Positions 18,148 to 26,363 of a DNA stretch of 64,000 nt are shown here, one piece after another. The stretch is from positions 346,114 to 410,113 of the forward strand of contig NZ_NRGS01000005.1 in the NCBI RefSeq assembly GCF_002332425.1, read 5' to 3'. A program made the translations under genes and the position numbers. The stretch's first letter is position 1, and the number at the start of each line of letters is the position of its first letter. Below the pieces are notes generated by a model. That model ran no database searches and was not told the origin of the DNA. It was given only the letters and a program-made list of their open reading frames with translations. The stretch is from Brachybacterium alimentarium. GTDB lineage: Bacteria; Actinomycetota; Actinomycetes; Actinomycetales; Dermabacteraceae.

Positions 18148-18270
18148 TTGCTCGCCGACCGGGTGAAGGATGCCCGCACCGTGGACCAGCGAGCTCGGGA
18201 GACCGTCGCGCGCGTTTCCGGGGAGACCGGGAGCGGCGCTGCCGCTGACGACAACGAAGGACTGGTATGA
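18148..18270 (+). CDS. Small ORF coupled to rimM (unrecognised)
   Basis: 40 residues from TTG 18148 (LADRVKDARTVDQRARETVARV...), hydrophilic with an Asp/Gly-rich end. A full AGGAGG (18136-18141) precedes the TTG by six bases, and the stop overlaps the rimM ATG as ATGA (18267-18270). Without this ORF, rimM has no good ribosome-binding site. It may serve chiefly to load ribosomes onto rimM. Family unknown. Confidence 0.5.
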   Translation: MLADRVKDARTVDQRARETVARVSGETGSGAAADDNEGLV

Positions 18271-18854
18271 GCACTCTCGACGTCATCGTCGCCACCATCG
18301 GCAGGGCCCACGGGCTGCGCGGCGAGGTCGCGCTGATCCTGCGCACCGACCAGCCCGAGGAGCGGTTCCAGCGCGGCGCGTCGTTCGCGGTCGATGCCCC
18401 CACCGGCCGACGCACCCTGACCGTGCACGGCACCCGGCTCCAGCAGGATCGCTGGTACGTCTCCTTCGAGGAGGTCACCGACCGCAGCGACGCCGAATCG
18501 CTGCGGGGCGTCGATCTCACGATGGCGGTGGACGCCGAGGAAGAGGCCGACGAGGACCCCGACGCCTGGTACCTCAGCCAGCTCAAGGGGCTCCCCGTGC
18601 GCCACATCGACGGTCGGGACCTCGGCATCGTGCAGGGGATCGACCACTATCCGGCTCAGGATCTGCTCGTGGTGCGTACCTCGGACCGCCGCCGCGTCCA
18701 GCTGCCGCTGGTGGAGCAGCTCGTGCCCGAGATCGATCTCGAGGCCGGCATCGTCACCGCGAACCCGCCCGCCGGGCTGTTCGACGCGCTGCCCGAGGAC
18801 GAGCAGGGCCCGGAGCCCGAGACGTCCGCGCCGTCCTCGCGATCGAAGGGCTGA
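18267..18854 (+). CDS. rimM: Ribosome maturation factor RimM
   Basis: Binds S19 and helps 30S head assembly. 195 residues: an N-terminal RimM beta-barrel ([23 protein letters not shown]) and a C-terminal PRC-type barrel ([25 protein letters not shown]). ATG 18267 overlaps the stop of a small upstream ORF. The last 25 residues are a Glu/Ser-rich tail. trmD follows after seven bases, so the two are co-expressed. Confidence 0.95.
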   Translation: MSTLDVIVATIGRAHGLRGEVALILRTDQPEERFQRGASFAVDAPTGRRTLTVHGTRLQQDRWYVSFEEVTDRSDAESLRGVDLTMAVDAEEEADEDPDAWYLSQLKGLPVRHIDGRDLGIVQGIDHYPAQDLLVVRTSDRRRVQLPLVEQLVPEIDLEAGIVTANPPAGLFDALPEDEQGPEPETSAPSSRSKG

Positions 18855-18861
18855 GCGCGCG

Positions 18862-19602
18862 ATGCGCATCGACGTCCTCACGATCTTCCCGGAGTACCTC
18901 ACTCCGCTCGAGCTCTCGCTGATCGGCAAGGCCCGCCGCGAGGGCCTGATCGACCTGCAGGTGCACGACCTGCGCAGCTGGACCCACGACCGCCATCGCA
19001 CGGTGGACGACACCCCGCTGGGCGGCGGGGCCGGCATGGTCATGAAGCCCGAGCCGTGGGCCGACGCGTTCGCGGCAGTGCGCGCCGCCGGTCAGGATGC
19101 GCTCGGCGCGGACGTCGAACCGCTGATCGTCTTCCCGAACCCGGCGGGCGAGCCCTTCGCGCAGGCCACCGCACAGGAATGGTCCCAGTGCGAATGGATC
19201 ATCTTCGCCTGCGGGCGCTACGAGGGCATCGATGAGCGGGTATACGAGCATCTCGCGGAGGTCGGCTACGAGGTCGCTCTCGCGTCGCTGGGCGACTACG
19301 TGCTCAACGGCGGCGAGGTCGCCGTGCTGGCGATCACCGAGGCCGTGGTGCGCTTGGTCCCCGGCGTGGTCGGCAATGCCGAGTCCCTGGTCGAGGAGTC
19401 CCACTCCGACGGTCTGCTCGAGTACCCGCTGTACACGCGCCCGGCGAGCTGGACCGATCCTGCCGGAGTGGTCCGCGAGGCGCCGCCGGTCCTGCTCTCG
19501 GGTGATCACGGCAGGATCGCCGCCTGGCGCCATGCGCAGTCCGTGCAGCGCACGGGCGAACGCCGTCCCGATCTGCTCGAGGGGCCCGACGCGGCGCGGT
19601 GA
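18862..19602 (+). CDS. trmD: tRNA (guanine37-N1)-methyltransferase
   Basis: SPOUT-class enzyme making m1G37 to prevent frameshifting. 246 residues. [24 protein letters not shown] and [15 protein letters not shown] make the trefoil-knot SAM site, followed by a C-terminal helical domain ending [13 protein letters not shown] 18862 is seven bases after rimM. The gene is intact with normal length. Confidence 0.96.
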   Translation: MRIDVLTIFPEYLTPLELSLIGKARREGLIDLQVHDLRSWTHDRHRTVDDTPLGGGAGMVMKPEPWADAFAAVRAAGQDALGADVEPLIVFPNPAGEPFAQATAQEWSQCEWIIFACGRYEGIDERVYEHLAEVGYEVALASLGDYVLNGGEVAVLAITEAVVRLVPGVVGNAESLVEESHSDGLLEYPLYTRPASWTDPAGVVREAPPVLLSGDHGRIAAWRHAQSVQRTGERRPDLLEGPDAAR

Positions 19603-19680
19603 TGCCGCCCCGCGACGCAGCCGCGTGACGGAGCCGACAGATCGGTGAGCTGTGACCAGCGCTGACATGTCGATGAGGGC

Positions 19681-19709
19681 TTGCCACGGCCGGTCCCCAC
19701 TGGAAGAAT
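19681..19709 (+). promoter_or_regulatory. rplS promoter
   Basis: TTGCCA (19681-19686), 17-bp spacer, AAGAAT (19704-19709); one of the few promoters here with a recognisable -35. Predicted start near 19716. Confidence 0.5.
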
Positions 19710-19715
19710 GACCCC

Positions 19716-19927
19716 TTGTGCACACCGCGCGCTCCTCTGCCTCAGGGGAGGGGCGCACCAAGCGGTCGGGCAGGTCCGTGGCGACGGGAGTCGCCGCCAG
19801 AGGCTCAGCACACCGGCACGAGGAGCTCGCTCCTCGCCGGATCGACAGTTCATGAGGGGCATCCCGATTCTCGGGAAGCCCCACGAACGAAGCTGTCCGA
19901 CCTGAGGCGGAGGGCTGGAGAACCATC
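19716..19927 (+). promoter_or_regulatory. Structured 5' leader of rplS
   Basis: The trmD-rplS gap (19603-19927, 325 bp) has no gene. From the predicted start it forms a leader of about 210 bases with three hairpins: 19729-19738 with 19747-19756 (10 bp, two G-U); 19819-19826 with 19829-19836 (8 bp, very tight loop); and 19856-19867 with 19871-19882 (11 bp with one A-A mismatch). GGAG follows near 19917, before ATG 19928. Some bacteria autoregulate L19 through such leaders; that role is inferred here. Confidence 0.45.
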
Positions 19928-20278
19928 ATGCAGAAGCTCGATGAGCTCGACAAGGCGTCCCTGCGCGAGGACGTCCCCGATTTCCGCGCCGGCGACAACG
20001 TCAAGGTGCACGTGAAGGTCATCGAGGGCAACCGCTCTCGTATCCAGATCTTCCAGGGCTACGTCATCGGCCGCCAGGGCCACGGCATCGGCGAGACGTT
20101 CCGCATCCGCAAGATCTCGTTCGGCGTCGGCGTGGAGCGTGTGTTCCCGGTGCACGCCCCGACCGTCGACAAGATCGAGGTCGTCACCCGCGGTGACGTG
20201 CGTCGCGCGAAGCTCTACTACCTGCGCAACCTCACGGGCAAGAAGGCCCGCATCAAGGAGAAGCGCAACCACTCCTGA
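19928..20278 (+). CDS. rplS: 50S ribosomal protein L19
   Basis: Large-subunit protein at the 30S-50S interface. 116 residues with [33 protein letters not shown] and the C-terminal [23 protein letters not shown], both canonical. ATG 19928 is preceded by GGAG. Unusually long structured leader upstream. lepB starts seven bases after its stop. Confidence 0.97.
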   Translation: MQKLDELDKASLREDVPDFRAGDNVKVHVKVIEGNRSRIQIFQGYVIGRQGHGIGETFRIRKISFGVGVERVFPVHAPTVDKIEVVTRGDVRRAKLYYLRNLTGKKARIKEKRNHS

Positions 20279-20285
20279 TCCAGGA

Positions 20286-20864
20286 ATGATCCGCGATTCC
20301 GCGTCTGGACGGCGGCGGCCCCACTCCGTGGTGGCCGCCGCCGTCTGCGTCGTGCTGCTGCTGGTGGCCGCGGTCGCACTGCGGCACTTCGTGGCCCAGC
20401 CGTTCCGCGTCCCGTCGGCCTCGATGGAACCGGTGCTCGCGCCCGGCGACGTGATCCTCGCCGATCGCTCCGAGCGCGGCACGGCCCACCGTGGCGCGAT
20501 CGTCGTCTTCGACGGCTCCGGCTATTTCGCACCGTCCGCGGCCGACGGCGACCGGTACTGGGTCAAGCGGGTCATCGGCGTGGGCGGCGATCACGTGCAG
20601 TGCTGCACGAGCGCGGGGGAGCTCACCGTGAACGGCGATCCGCTCGAGGAGCCGTATCTGCCCGTGGGCACGGTGCCCAGTGAGATCGACTTCGATCTGG
20701 TGGTGCCCGAGGGCCGCATGTTCGTCCTCGGCGACAACCGCGGCGACTCCACCGATTCTCGGCATCTGCTCGGCGCTCCGGGGGGCGGGATGATCCCCGT
20801 GGAGCGCGTGGTGGGGGAGGTCGACCGACGCGTGTGGCCACTGCCTCGCGCCGGTGCGCTCTGA
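20286..20864 (+). CDS. lepB: Type I signal peptidase (first copy)
   Basis: Cleaves Sec/Tat signal peptides at the outer membrane face. 192 residues: one N-terminal transmembrane segment (about 14-32), catalytic Ser in VPSASMEPVL, catalytic Lys in YWVKRVIGVGGDHV, then the GDNRGDSTDSR box. ATG 20286 is seven bases after rplS. A second, longer paralogue follows immediately; the two share the catalytic boxes but differ in the intervening domain. Confidence 0.94.
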   Translation: MIRDSASGRRRPHSVVAAAVCVVLLLVAAVALRHFVAQPFRVPSASMEPVLAPGDVILADRSERGTAHRGAIVVFDGSGYFAPSAADGDRYWVKRVIGVGGDHVQCCTSAGELTVNGDPLEEPYLPVGTVPSEIDFDLVVPEGRMFVLGDNRGDSTDSRHLLGAPGGGMIPVERVVGEVDRRVWPLPRAGAL

Positions 20865-20881
20865 CACGCAGGTTCGCCAGA

Positions 20882-20887
20882 TAGTAT
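20882..20887 (+). promoter_or_regulatory. -10 element of second lepB (leaderless geometry)
   Basis: TAGTAT, seven bases, then ATG 20895. Confidence 0.55.
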
Positions 20888-20894
20888 CCAAGCG

Positions 20895-21668
20895 ATGAAC
20901 GCGTCCGAGGAAACCCGCAGTGCTGTGCCCGATCCGGAGGGTGCCGCACCCGGCGAGGACCCCTCGACCAGGTCCCGCGGAGGCGCGGGCACTCGCCGCG
21001 GAGCACGGTTGCCGCTCTGGCTGGACACGCTGGTGACCATGGCGGTCGCCCTGGTCATCGCCGTGCTCGTGAAGACCTTCCTGATCCAGCCCTTCTACAT
21101 CCCCTCGGCATCGATGAATCCGACCCTGGTCGAGAACGACAAGATCCTGGTGTCGAAGCTGACGCCCGGGGTGTTCGATCTGCACCGTGGCGACGTGATC
21201 GTCTTCGAGGACCCCGACGACTGGATCGGCGGCGAGACGACCACGGAGTCCACGCCGCGGATGCGCCTGATGGCCGTGCTCAGCACCGTCGGCCTGGCAC
21301 CCGACCCTGCCCAGGACCACCTGGTCAAGCGCCTGATCGGTCTCCCCGGTGATCACGTGGTGTGCACAGAGCGGGGCGCGTCGCTCGAGGTGAACGGTGT
21401 GGAGCTCGACGAGCCCTACATCAATCAGGCCACCGCGGCCTGCCAGGTCGCCTTCGACGTCACCGTGCCCGAGGGCAATGTCTGGGTGATGGGCGATAAC
21501 CGCTTCGCCTCCGCGGACTCCGCGTACCACGAGGACCAGGGCGAGAGCGCCTTCGTCCCCGAGGATGACATCACCGGCAAGGCCCAGGTCATCTTCTGGC
21601 CGATCGGCCGCTGGGACGGCCTCGGCGACGGACAGGACGCCTTCTCCGACGTCCCCGATCACCCGTGA
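20895..21668 (+). CDS. lepB: Type I signal peptidase (second copy)
   Basis: 257 residues. A cytoplasmic Pro/Glu/Arg-rich N-terminus (1-40), one transmembrane helix (about 46-68), the Ser box IPSASMNPTL, the Lys box HLVKRLIGLPGDHV, and the GDNRFASADS box. It is longer than the preceding copy through an insertion between the Ser and Lys boxes (about 100-140). A TAGTAT sits seven bases before the ATG. The stop overlaps the rnhB GTG (GTGA). Two tandem LepB proteins suggest division of substrate load. Confidence 0.95.
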   Translation: MNASEETRSAVPDPEGAAPGEDPSTRSRGGAGTRRGARLPLWLDTLVTMAVALVIAVLVKTFLIQPFYIPSASMNPTLVENDKILVSKLTPGVFDLHRGDVIVFEDPDDWIGGETTTESTPRMRLMAVLSTVGLAPDPAQDHLVKRLIGLPGDHVVCTERGASLEVNGVELDEPYINQATAACQVAFDVTVPEGNVWVMGDNRFASADSAYHEDQGESAFVPEDDITGKAQVIFWPIGRWDGLGDGQDAFSDVPDHP

Positions 21669-22483
21669 GCATCGTCGCCCCCACCCTCGACGCCGAGCTC
21701 TCCCTGGCCGCACGGTGCGGGCCCGGGCGCCGGGTCGTCGTGGGCATCGATGAGGTGGGGCGCGGCGCCCTCGCCGGACCGGTCGCCATGGGAGCCTGCG
21801 CGATCGAGATCGTCGGCGGGCGCGTCGCGGCCCTGCCCGAGGGCGTGCGCGACTCCAAGAAGCTCTCGGCGCTGCGTCGCGCGGCGCTCGTGGACCCGAT
21901 CCTCGACACAGCTCATGCCGGCTCCGTGGGCTGGGCCAGCGCCGCAGAGATCGACGAGATCGGCATCGTCCCCGCACTGACCCGTGCCGCCCTGAGAGCG
22001 CTCGAGGCGCTCGAGGTGGAGATCGACGCCATCCTGCTCGACGGCAACGTCGACGTGCTCTCGGCCGAGCTCGGCTCGGCGGAGCGGCCCGCTCCACTGG
22101 TCGAGCTGCGGGTCGCGGCGGACCGCGACTGCGCGAGCGTATCGGCGGCGAGCATCCTCGCGAAGGTCGCCCGTGATGCGTACATGGTCGAGCTCGACGC
22201 CCTGGCCCCGGAGTACTCGTGGGCACAGAACAAGGGGTACGGCGCCGCCGTGCACCGGGAGGCGATCGACCGCCACGGGACCCACGAGCACCACCGTCGC
22301 AGCTGGCGCCTGGGCTCTGGTGCCGGGACCGTCCCGAAGCGCTCCTCGCCCCAGGCGCCCGCGCCGGTCGCGAACCCGACTCCCGCGCCCGCGCCGGCAC
22401 CGGACCCGCTCCCGACGCTCAGCCATGCTGGCGTACTGTGGGGCGACCAGTGGGAACCCCAGCCGAAGGAGGAGCGTCGGTGA
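21665..22483 (+). CDS. rnhB: Ribonuclease HII
   Basis: Removes RNA from RNA-DNA hybrids and misincorporated ribonucleotides. The core is residues 1-215 with GIDEVGRGALAGPV, RDSKKLS, ILLDGNVDVL and KVARDAYM carrying the acidic metal ligands. A Pro/Ala-rich C-terminal tail (about 225-255) is extra. GTG 21665 overlaps the lepB stop, and its own stop overlaps the next GTG, so lepB-rnhB-DUF2469 are coupled. Confidence 0.95.
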   Translation: MSIVAPTLDAELSLAARCGPGRRVVVGIDEVGRGALAGPVAMGACAIEIVGGRVAALPEGVRDSKKLSALRRAALVDPILDTAHAGSVGWASAAEIDEIGIVPALTRAALRALEALEVEIDAILLDGNVDVLSAELGSAERPAPLVELRVAADRDCASVSAASILAKVARDAYMVELDALAPEYSWAQNKGYGAAVHREAIDRHGTHEHHRRSWRLGSGAGTVPKRSSPQAPAPVANPTPAPAPAPDPLPTLSHAGVLWGDQWEPQPKEERR

Positions 22484-22782
22484 GCGCGCAGGATCTCGAG
22501 AACTACGAATCCGACCTCGAACTCCAGCTGTTCCGCGAGTATCGCGACGTGGTCAGCCTCTTCACCTACGTGATCGAGACGGAGCGTCGTTTCTACCTCG
22601 CCAACCAGGTCGACCTGCAGGTGCGCTCCGGCGGCGGGGAGGTCTTCTACGAGCTCCGCCTGGCCGACGTCTGGGTCTGGGACATCTACCGCTCCAACCG
22701 CTTCGTGCGCTCGGTGCGCGTGGTGACGTTCAAGGACGTCAACATCGAGGAGCTCAACAAGCAGGACATCTCCCTGCCCTGA
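22480..22782 (+). CDS. DUF2469 family protein
   Basis: 100 residues starting SAQDLENYESDLELQLFREYRDVVSLFTYVIETERRFY, a very conserved actinobacterial family (PF10611) that almost always follows rnhB. GTG 22480 overlaps the rnhB stop, with AAGGAGGAG upstream. No catalytic motif or membrane segment is visible; function unknown. Confidence 0.92.
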   Translation: MSAQDLENYESDLELQLFREYRDVVSLFTYVIETERRFYLANQVDLQVRSGGGEVFYELRLADVWVWDIYRSNRFVRSVRVVTFKDVNIEELNKQDISLP

Positions 22783-22788
22783 TCGGGC

Positions 22789-22843
22789 CATCCCGCCGCA
22801 GTGCGGGCTGCGCGAGCGTGCGCGAGTCGCCGCCGGCGGGATG
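22789..22843 (+). terminator. Terminator-like structure after DUF2469
   Basis: A perfect 10-bp stem (22789-22798 with 22834-22843) closes a 35-base loop that can form smaller GC hairpins, seven bases after the stop. It probably ends the lepB-rnhB-DUF2469 operon. Confidence 0.5.
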
Positions 22844-22970
22844 CTGCGGGCGCGCAGGGAGCTGCTGAGGGCCGCCCGACGGCCCGCGACCTTTCCTCCA
22901 CACAGGGTGCCTGTCCCCAGGATCCTGTCCGACGCGCTCGTGAGAGGGCCGGCGGGCCACGCTGGCTCGC

Positions 22971-23504
22971 ATGAACACCCTCACCTCCGCACCTCAGCCC
23001 TCCGCTCCACGGCAAGGTCCCAGTTGGCAGGGTCCCACACCGCACGCTCCCCGCCAGGAGGGCTCCCGCGGAGCCGCGCGGGTGATCGGCGCCGCCGCTG
23101 AACCGCCCCTGCAGGGCCCCGCCGCTCCGCCCCGTCGCCGACGGGTCGCGGAGATGACCACCTCGGAGCTCGGCAGCGCGGGGGAGGACCTCGCCGCCGA
23201 GCATCTGGTCGCCTGCGGCTGGCAGATCATCGAACGCAACCTGCGCCTGAGCCAGGGCGAGCTCGACATCGTCGCGCTCGCGCACACCACCCTAGTCTTC
23301 GTCGAGGTCAAGACACGTCGCACCTTCGTCGCCGGCGTCCCGCAGGCGGCAGTGACGCCGTCGAAGCTGCGCAGGCTGCGGCGCCTGGCGGGCGAGTACC
23401 TCATGGAGCGCTCCACACCCCACCGGGACGTGCGGATCGACGTGGTCGCCGTCCACGCCCACCTCGACGGCACCTTCTCCCTCGAGCACCTCGAAGCGGT
23501 CTGA
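22971..23504 (+). CDS. yraN: YraN/UPF0102 family endonuclease-like protein
   Basis: 177 residues as called: an unusual Pro/Gln/Arg-rich N-terminal 60 residues, then the UPF0102 fold (GEDLAAEHLVACGWQIIERNLR, GELDIVAL, TLVFVEVKTRR), which holds the restriction-enzyme-like E-x-K style site. Family members are usually about 120 residues, so ATG 23154 (MTTSELGSAGE) is a real alternative start. The upstream ATG has a weak CACGCT hexamer seven bases before it. comM follows after two bases. Confidence 0.88.
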   Translation: MNTLTSAPQPSAPRQGPSWQGPTPHAPRQEGSRGAARVIGAAAEPPLQGPAAPPRRRRVAEMTTSELGSAGEDLAAEHLVACGWQIIERNLRLSQGELDIVALAHTTLVFVEVKTRRTFVAGVPQAAVTPSKLRRLRRLAGEYLMERSTPHRDVRIDVVAVHAHLDGTFSLEHLEAV

Positions 23505-23506
23505 GC

Positions 23507-25045
23507 ATGGGGCACGCACGGACGCTGTCCATCAGTCTCACCGGGCTCGAGGGGACGCTGGTCGAGGTGGAGGCGGACGTCTCCGCAGGGCTGCCTGCCT
23601 TCTCCCTCGTCGGCCTTCCCGATCCGTCGATGCTGCAGGCGCGAGATCGAGTCCGCGCGGCGGCCGCCCGCAGCGGGCTCCACCTGGCCCCGCGCCGGAT
23701 CACCGTCAACATGACCCCGGCCTGGAGGCCCAAGCACGGGTCAGGCTTCGACCTCGCGATCGCGGTGGCGATCCTGGATGCCCAGGGCGAACTGCCCGCG
23801 CATGTCCCCGGGGACACCGTGCTGCTGGGAGAGCTGGGTCTGGACGGCAGGGTGCGGCCCATCCCGGGCGTGCTCCCCGCCCTGCTCGCCGCCCGGTCCC
23901 TGGGGATCACCCGCGCGATCGTGCCCGAGCAGAACCTGCAGGAGGCACGGCTGGTGCACGGCCTGGAGGTCGACGCCGCCGCCGACCTGACCGGCCTGCT
24001 GCATCGCTTCGGAGCGGACGTGCCTCCCTCCCCGGTGCGCCAGGCGCTCGACCTCGCCCCGGGTGCTCCTGATCCCGCGCAGAGCGAGGTCGAGCGGCGC
24101 GGAGACTTCGCCGACGTGATCGGGCAGGCACAGGCTCGGCGTGCCGCTGAGGTCGCCGCGGCCGGCGGGCATCATCTTCTCCTCACCGGGCCTCCCGGCG
24201 CGGGCAAGACCATGATCGCCTCCCGGATCCCGGGCATCCTGCCCCCGCTCGACGTCCATGACTCGCTGACCGTCGCGGCGATCCACTCGCTCGCCGGCGG
24301 CGTCGACGCCCGCGCCGGGCTGCCCCGAACCGCCCCGTTCGAGAGCCCTCACCACACCGCGACCACCGCCGCGATGGTCGGGGGAGGGACCGGGACCGCA
24401 CGTCCCGGTGCGATCTCCCGAGCCCATGCCGGCGTGCTCTTCCTCGATGAGGCGCCCGAGTTCCCCGCCCGGGTGCTCGAGGCCCTTCGCGAACCGCTGG
24501 AGACCGGGGACATCACCCTGCACCGAGCGCGCACCGTCACCCGATACCCGGCGCGCTTCCAACTGGTGCTCGCCGCGAACCCGTGCCCGTGCGGGAACGG
24601 CTCGGGCAAGGGGGAGTCGTGCACCTGCACGCCGATGCAGAAACGGCGCTACTCCGCCCGGCTCTCCGGACCGGTGCTGGACCGCGTGGACATCCGGGTC
24701 AGGGTGGGCCCCGTCGACATCCACCGCGCTGAGGACGGCGACACCAGCGCCACGATCGCCGAGCGTGTGCGCATCGCCCGAGAGCGGCAGCAGGACCGCT
24801 ACGAGGGGTTGCCCTGGAGCACGAACTCCCACTTGCCCGGACCGGAACTGCGACGTGCCTACGCTCCGGCCGCGTCCGATCTGCGACTGCTCGATCATGC
24901 CGTCGCCCAGGGCCGGCTGACCCTGCGCGGCCATGACCGGGTGCTGCGACTGGCCTGGACCCTCGCCGACCTCGACGGGTCACCCCGACCCGGTGCCGAG
25001 CACATCGGCCTGGCAATCACCCTGCGCGAAGGAGATCTTCGATGA
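23507..25045 (+). CDS. comM: YifB/ComM family Mg-chelatase-like AAA ATPase
   Basis: ComM is a hexameric helicase that promotes branch migration during natural transformation in other bacteria. 512 residues: an N-terminal Lon-protease-like fold (VEVEADVSAGLPAFSLVGLPD), Walker A LLTGPPGAGKTMIA, Walker B GVLFLDEAPEF, and a C-terminal domain with the zinc-like NPCPCGN...CTC cysteines. It sits with yraN, dprA and xerC, the usual order. The stop overlaps the dprA ATG (ATGA). Confidence 0.95.
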   Translation: MGHARTLSISLTGLEGTLVEVEADVSAGLPAFSLVGLPDPSMLQARDRVRAAAARSGLHLAPRRITVNMTPAWRPKHGSGFDLAIAVAILDAQGELPAHVPGDTVLLGELGLDGRVRPIPGVLPALLAARSLGITRAIVPEQNLQEARLVHGLEVDAAADLTGLLHRFGADVPPSPVRQALDLAPGAPDPAQSEVERRGDFADVIGQAQARRAAEVAAAGGHHLLLTGPPGAGKTMIASRIPGILPPLDVHDSLTVAAIHSLAGGVDARAGLPRTAPFESPHHTATTAAMVGGGTGTARPGAISRAHAGVLFLDEAPEFPARVLEALREPLETGDITLHRARTVTRYPARFQLVLAANPCPCGNGSGKGESCTCTPMQKRRYSARLSGPVLDRVDIRVRVGPVDIHRAEDGDTSATIAERVRIARERQQDRYEGLPWSTNSHLPGPELRRAYAPAASDLRLLDHAVAQGRLTLRGHDRVLRLAWTLADLDGSPRPGAEHIGLAITLREGDLR

Positions 25046-26325
25046 CCGTTCCTCCCGATCCGAAGCATCCTGGGCGGCCCGCTCGGCCGGGGCGCACGTG
25101 CCCTGCCCCCGCCTCGCCGAGCGACCAGCTCACCGACGCGCCCGACGAGGACCGCCGGGCCCGCATCACCTGGTCGCTGATCGCCGAGCCGGGCGACTCC
25201 GTCGCGCTCCTGGCTCGCAGCGTCTGCGGCCCCGCTGAGGCCCTGTCGCTGGCCCGCGAGGGCACCGACAGCGACCTGCTTTCCCGGCTGGGCGGCACGC
25301 TCCCTGCGGACGCCGCCGCCCCGAGCCCCGGCACACAGACCCTTCGCGCCCGCCGCGCACTGGGGCGGTGGCGCGCGCGGCTGGCCAGCGTCGACGTCGA
25401 GGCGGTGCTGGAGGAGGCAGGGCGCCGACGGATCCGCATCATCACCCCGGCTGATGGCGAATGGCCGATGTCCCTGGACGACCTCCAGGCGACCGCGCCC
25501 CACTGCCTGTGGCTCCAGGGCCCTGGGACGCTGGGTACGCTGGTCGCCGACCGATCCATAGCACTCGTCGGCTCGCGGGCCTCGACCCCGTACGGTGAGG
25601 ACGCCGCAGGAAGCTTCGGTGCGGACATCGCCGTACGCGGCGGAACGGTGGTCTCTGGCGGGGCCTACGGGATCGATGCTGCGGCCCATCGTGGCGCACT
25701 CGCCGTCCCGGACGGCGCGACGATCGCCGTGCTCGCCGGAGGGCTGGACCGCCTGTACCCGCGCGGGAACACCGAGATGCTCGAACGCATCCGGGAGCGG
25801 CATCTGCTGGTGAGCGAGGCCCCTCCGGGGACTGCCCCCACCCGATGGAGATTCCTGGCCCGGAACCGACTGATCGCGGCACTGTCCCACGCAGTGGTCG
25901 TGGTGGAGGCGTCCTGGCGGTCCGGGGCGCTGTCGACCGCCCGTCTGGCCGATGAGCTCTCCCGACCGGTCGGCGCCGTGCCGGGCCCGATCGGCTCAGC
26001 GGCCAGCGCCGGCTGCCACCGGCTGATCCGCGAGCGAGGAGCCGTGCTCATCACCGAGCCGGCGGACATCCTGGATCTGCTCCCGGGTGGGCCCGCGTCG
26101 GGCGAGAGCGGATATGCCGTGCAGGACGAGCTGGACCTGCTGAGCCCCGCAGATCGACGGGTGCTGGACGCCGTGCCGCCGCGCTCGAGCCTGTCCAGAG
26201 CCCGGATCGCGGCAGAGATCGGCTTCGACCCGGCCGAGGTCGAGGCGGCGCTGGCGCGGCTCTGCCTGCTCGGCCTCGTGGAGATGACCGGAGAGCTCGC
26301 GCGGCGCGCCCGCAGCGCCCGGTGA
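25042..26325 (+). CDS. dprA: DNA-processing protein DprA
   Basis: Binds incoming single-stranded DNA and loads RecA. 427 residues. The Rossmann-like core carries GSRASTPYGEDAA, VVSGGAYGIDAAAHRGAL, VLAGGLDRLYPRGN and the downstream SGALSTARLADELSRPVGAVPG. An N-terminal extension of about 90 residues and a C-terminal winged-helix-like domain flank it. ATG 25042 overlaps comM. With comM it suggests, but does not prove, transformation capacity; no DNA-uptake genes are in the window. Confidence 0.95.
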   Translation: MTVPPDPKHPGRPARPGRTCPAPASPSDQLTDAPDEDRRARITWSLIAEPGDSVALLARSVCGPAEALSLAREGTDSDLLSRLGGTLPADAAAPSPGTQTLRARRALGRWRARLASVDVEAVLEEAGRRRIRIITPADGEWPMSLDDLQATAPHCLWLQGPGTLGTLVADRSIALVGSRASTPYGEDAAGSFGADIAVRGGTVVSGGAYGIDAAAHRGALAVPDGATIAVLAGGLDRLYPRGNTEMLERIRERHLLVSEAPPGTAPTRWRFLARNRLIAALSHAVVVVEASWRSGALSTARLADELSRPVGAVPGPIGSAASAGCHRLIRERGAVLITEPADILDLLPGGPASGESGYAVQDELDLLSPADRRVLDAVPPRSSLSRARIAAEIGFDPAEVEAALARLCLLGLVEMTGELARRARSAR

Positions 26326-26332
26326 ATCGGCT

Positions 26333-26356
26333 GTCTCCCGTCCCGGTGCGGGAGAC
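26333..26356 (+). promoter_or_regulatory. Inverted repeat running into the xerC -10
   Basis: A perfect 8-bp inverted repeat (26333-26340 with 26349-26356) just after dprA. Its right arm overlaps the -10-like GAGACT at 26352-26357, which is followed by six bases and ATG 26364. Confidence 0.5.
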
Positions 26357-26363
26357 TGGGGGA

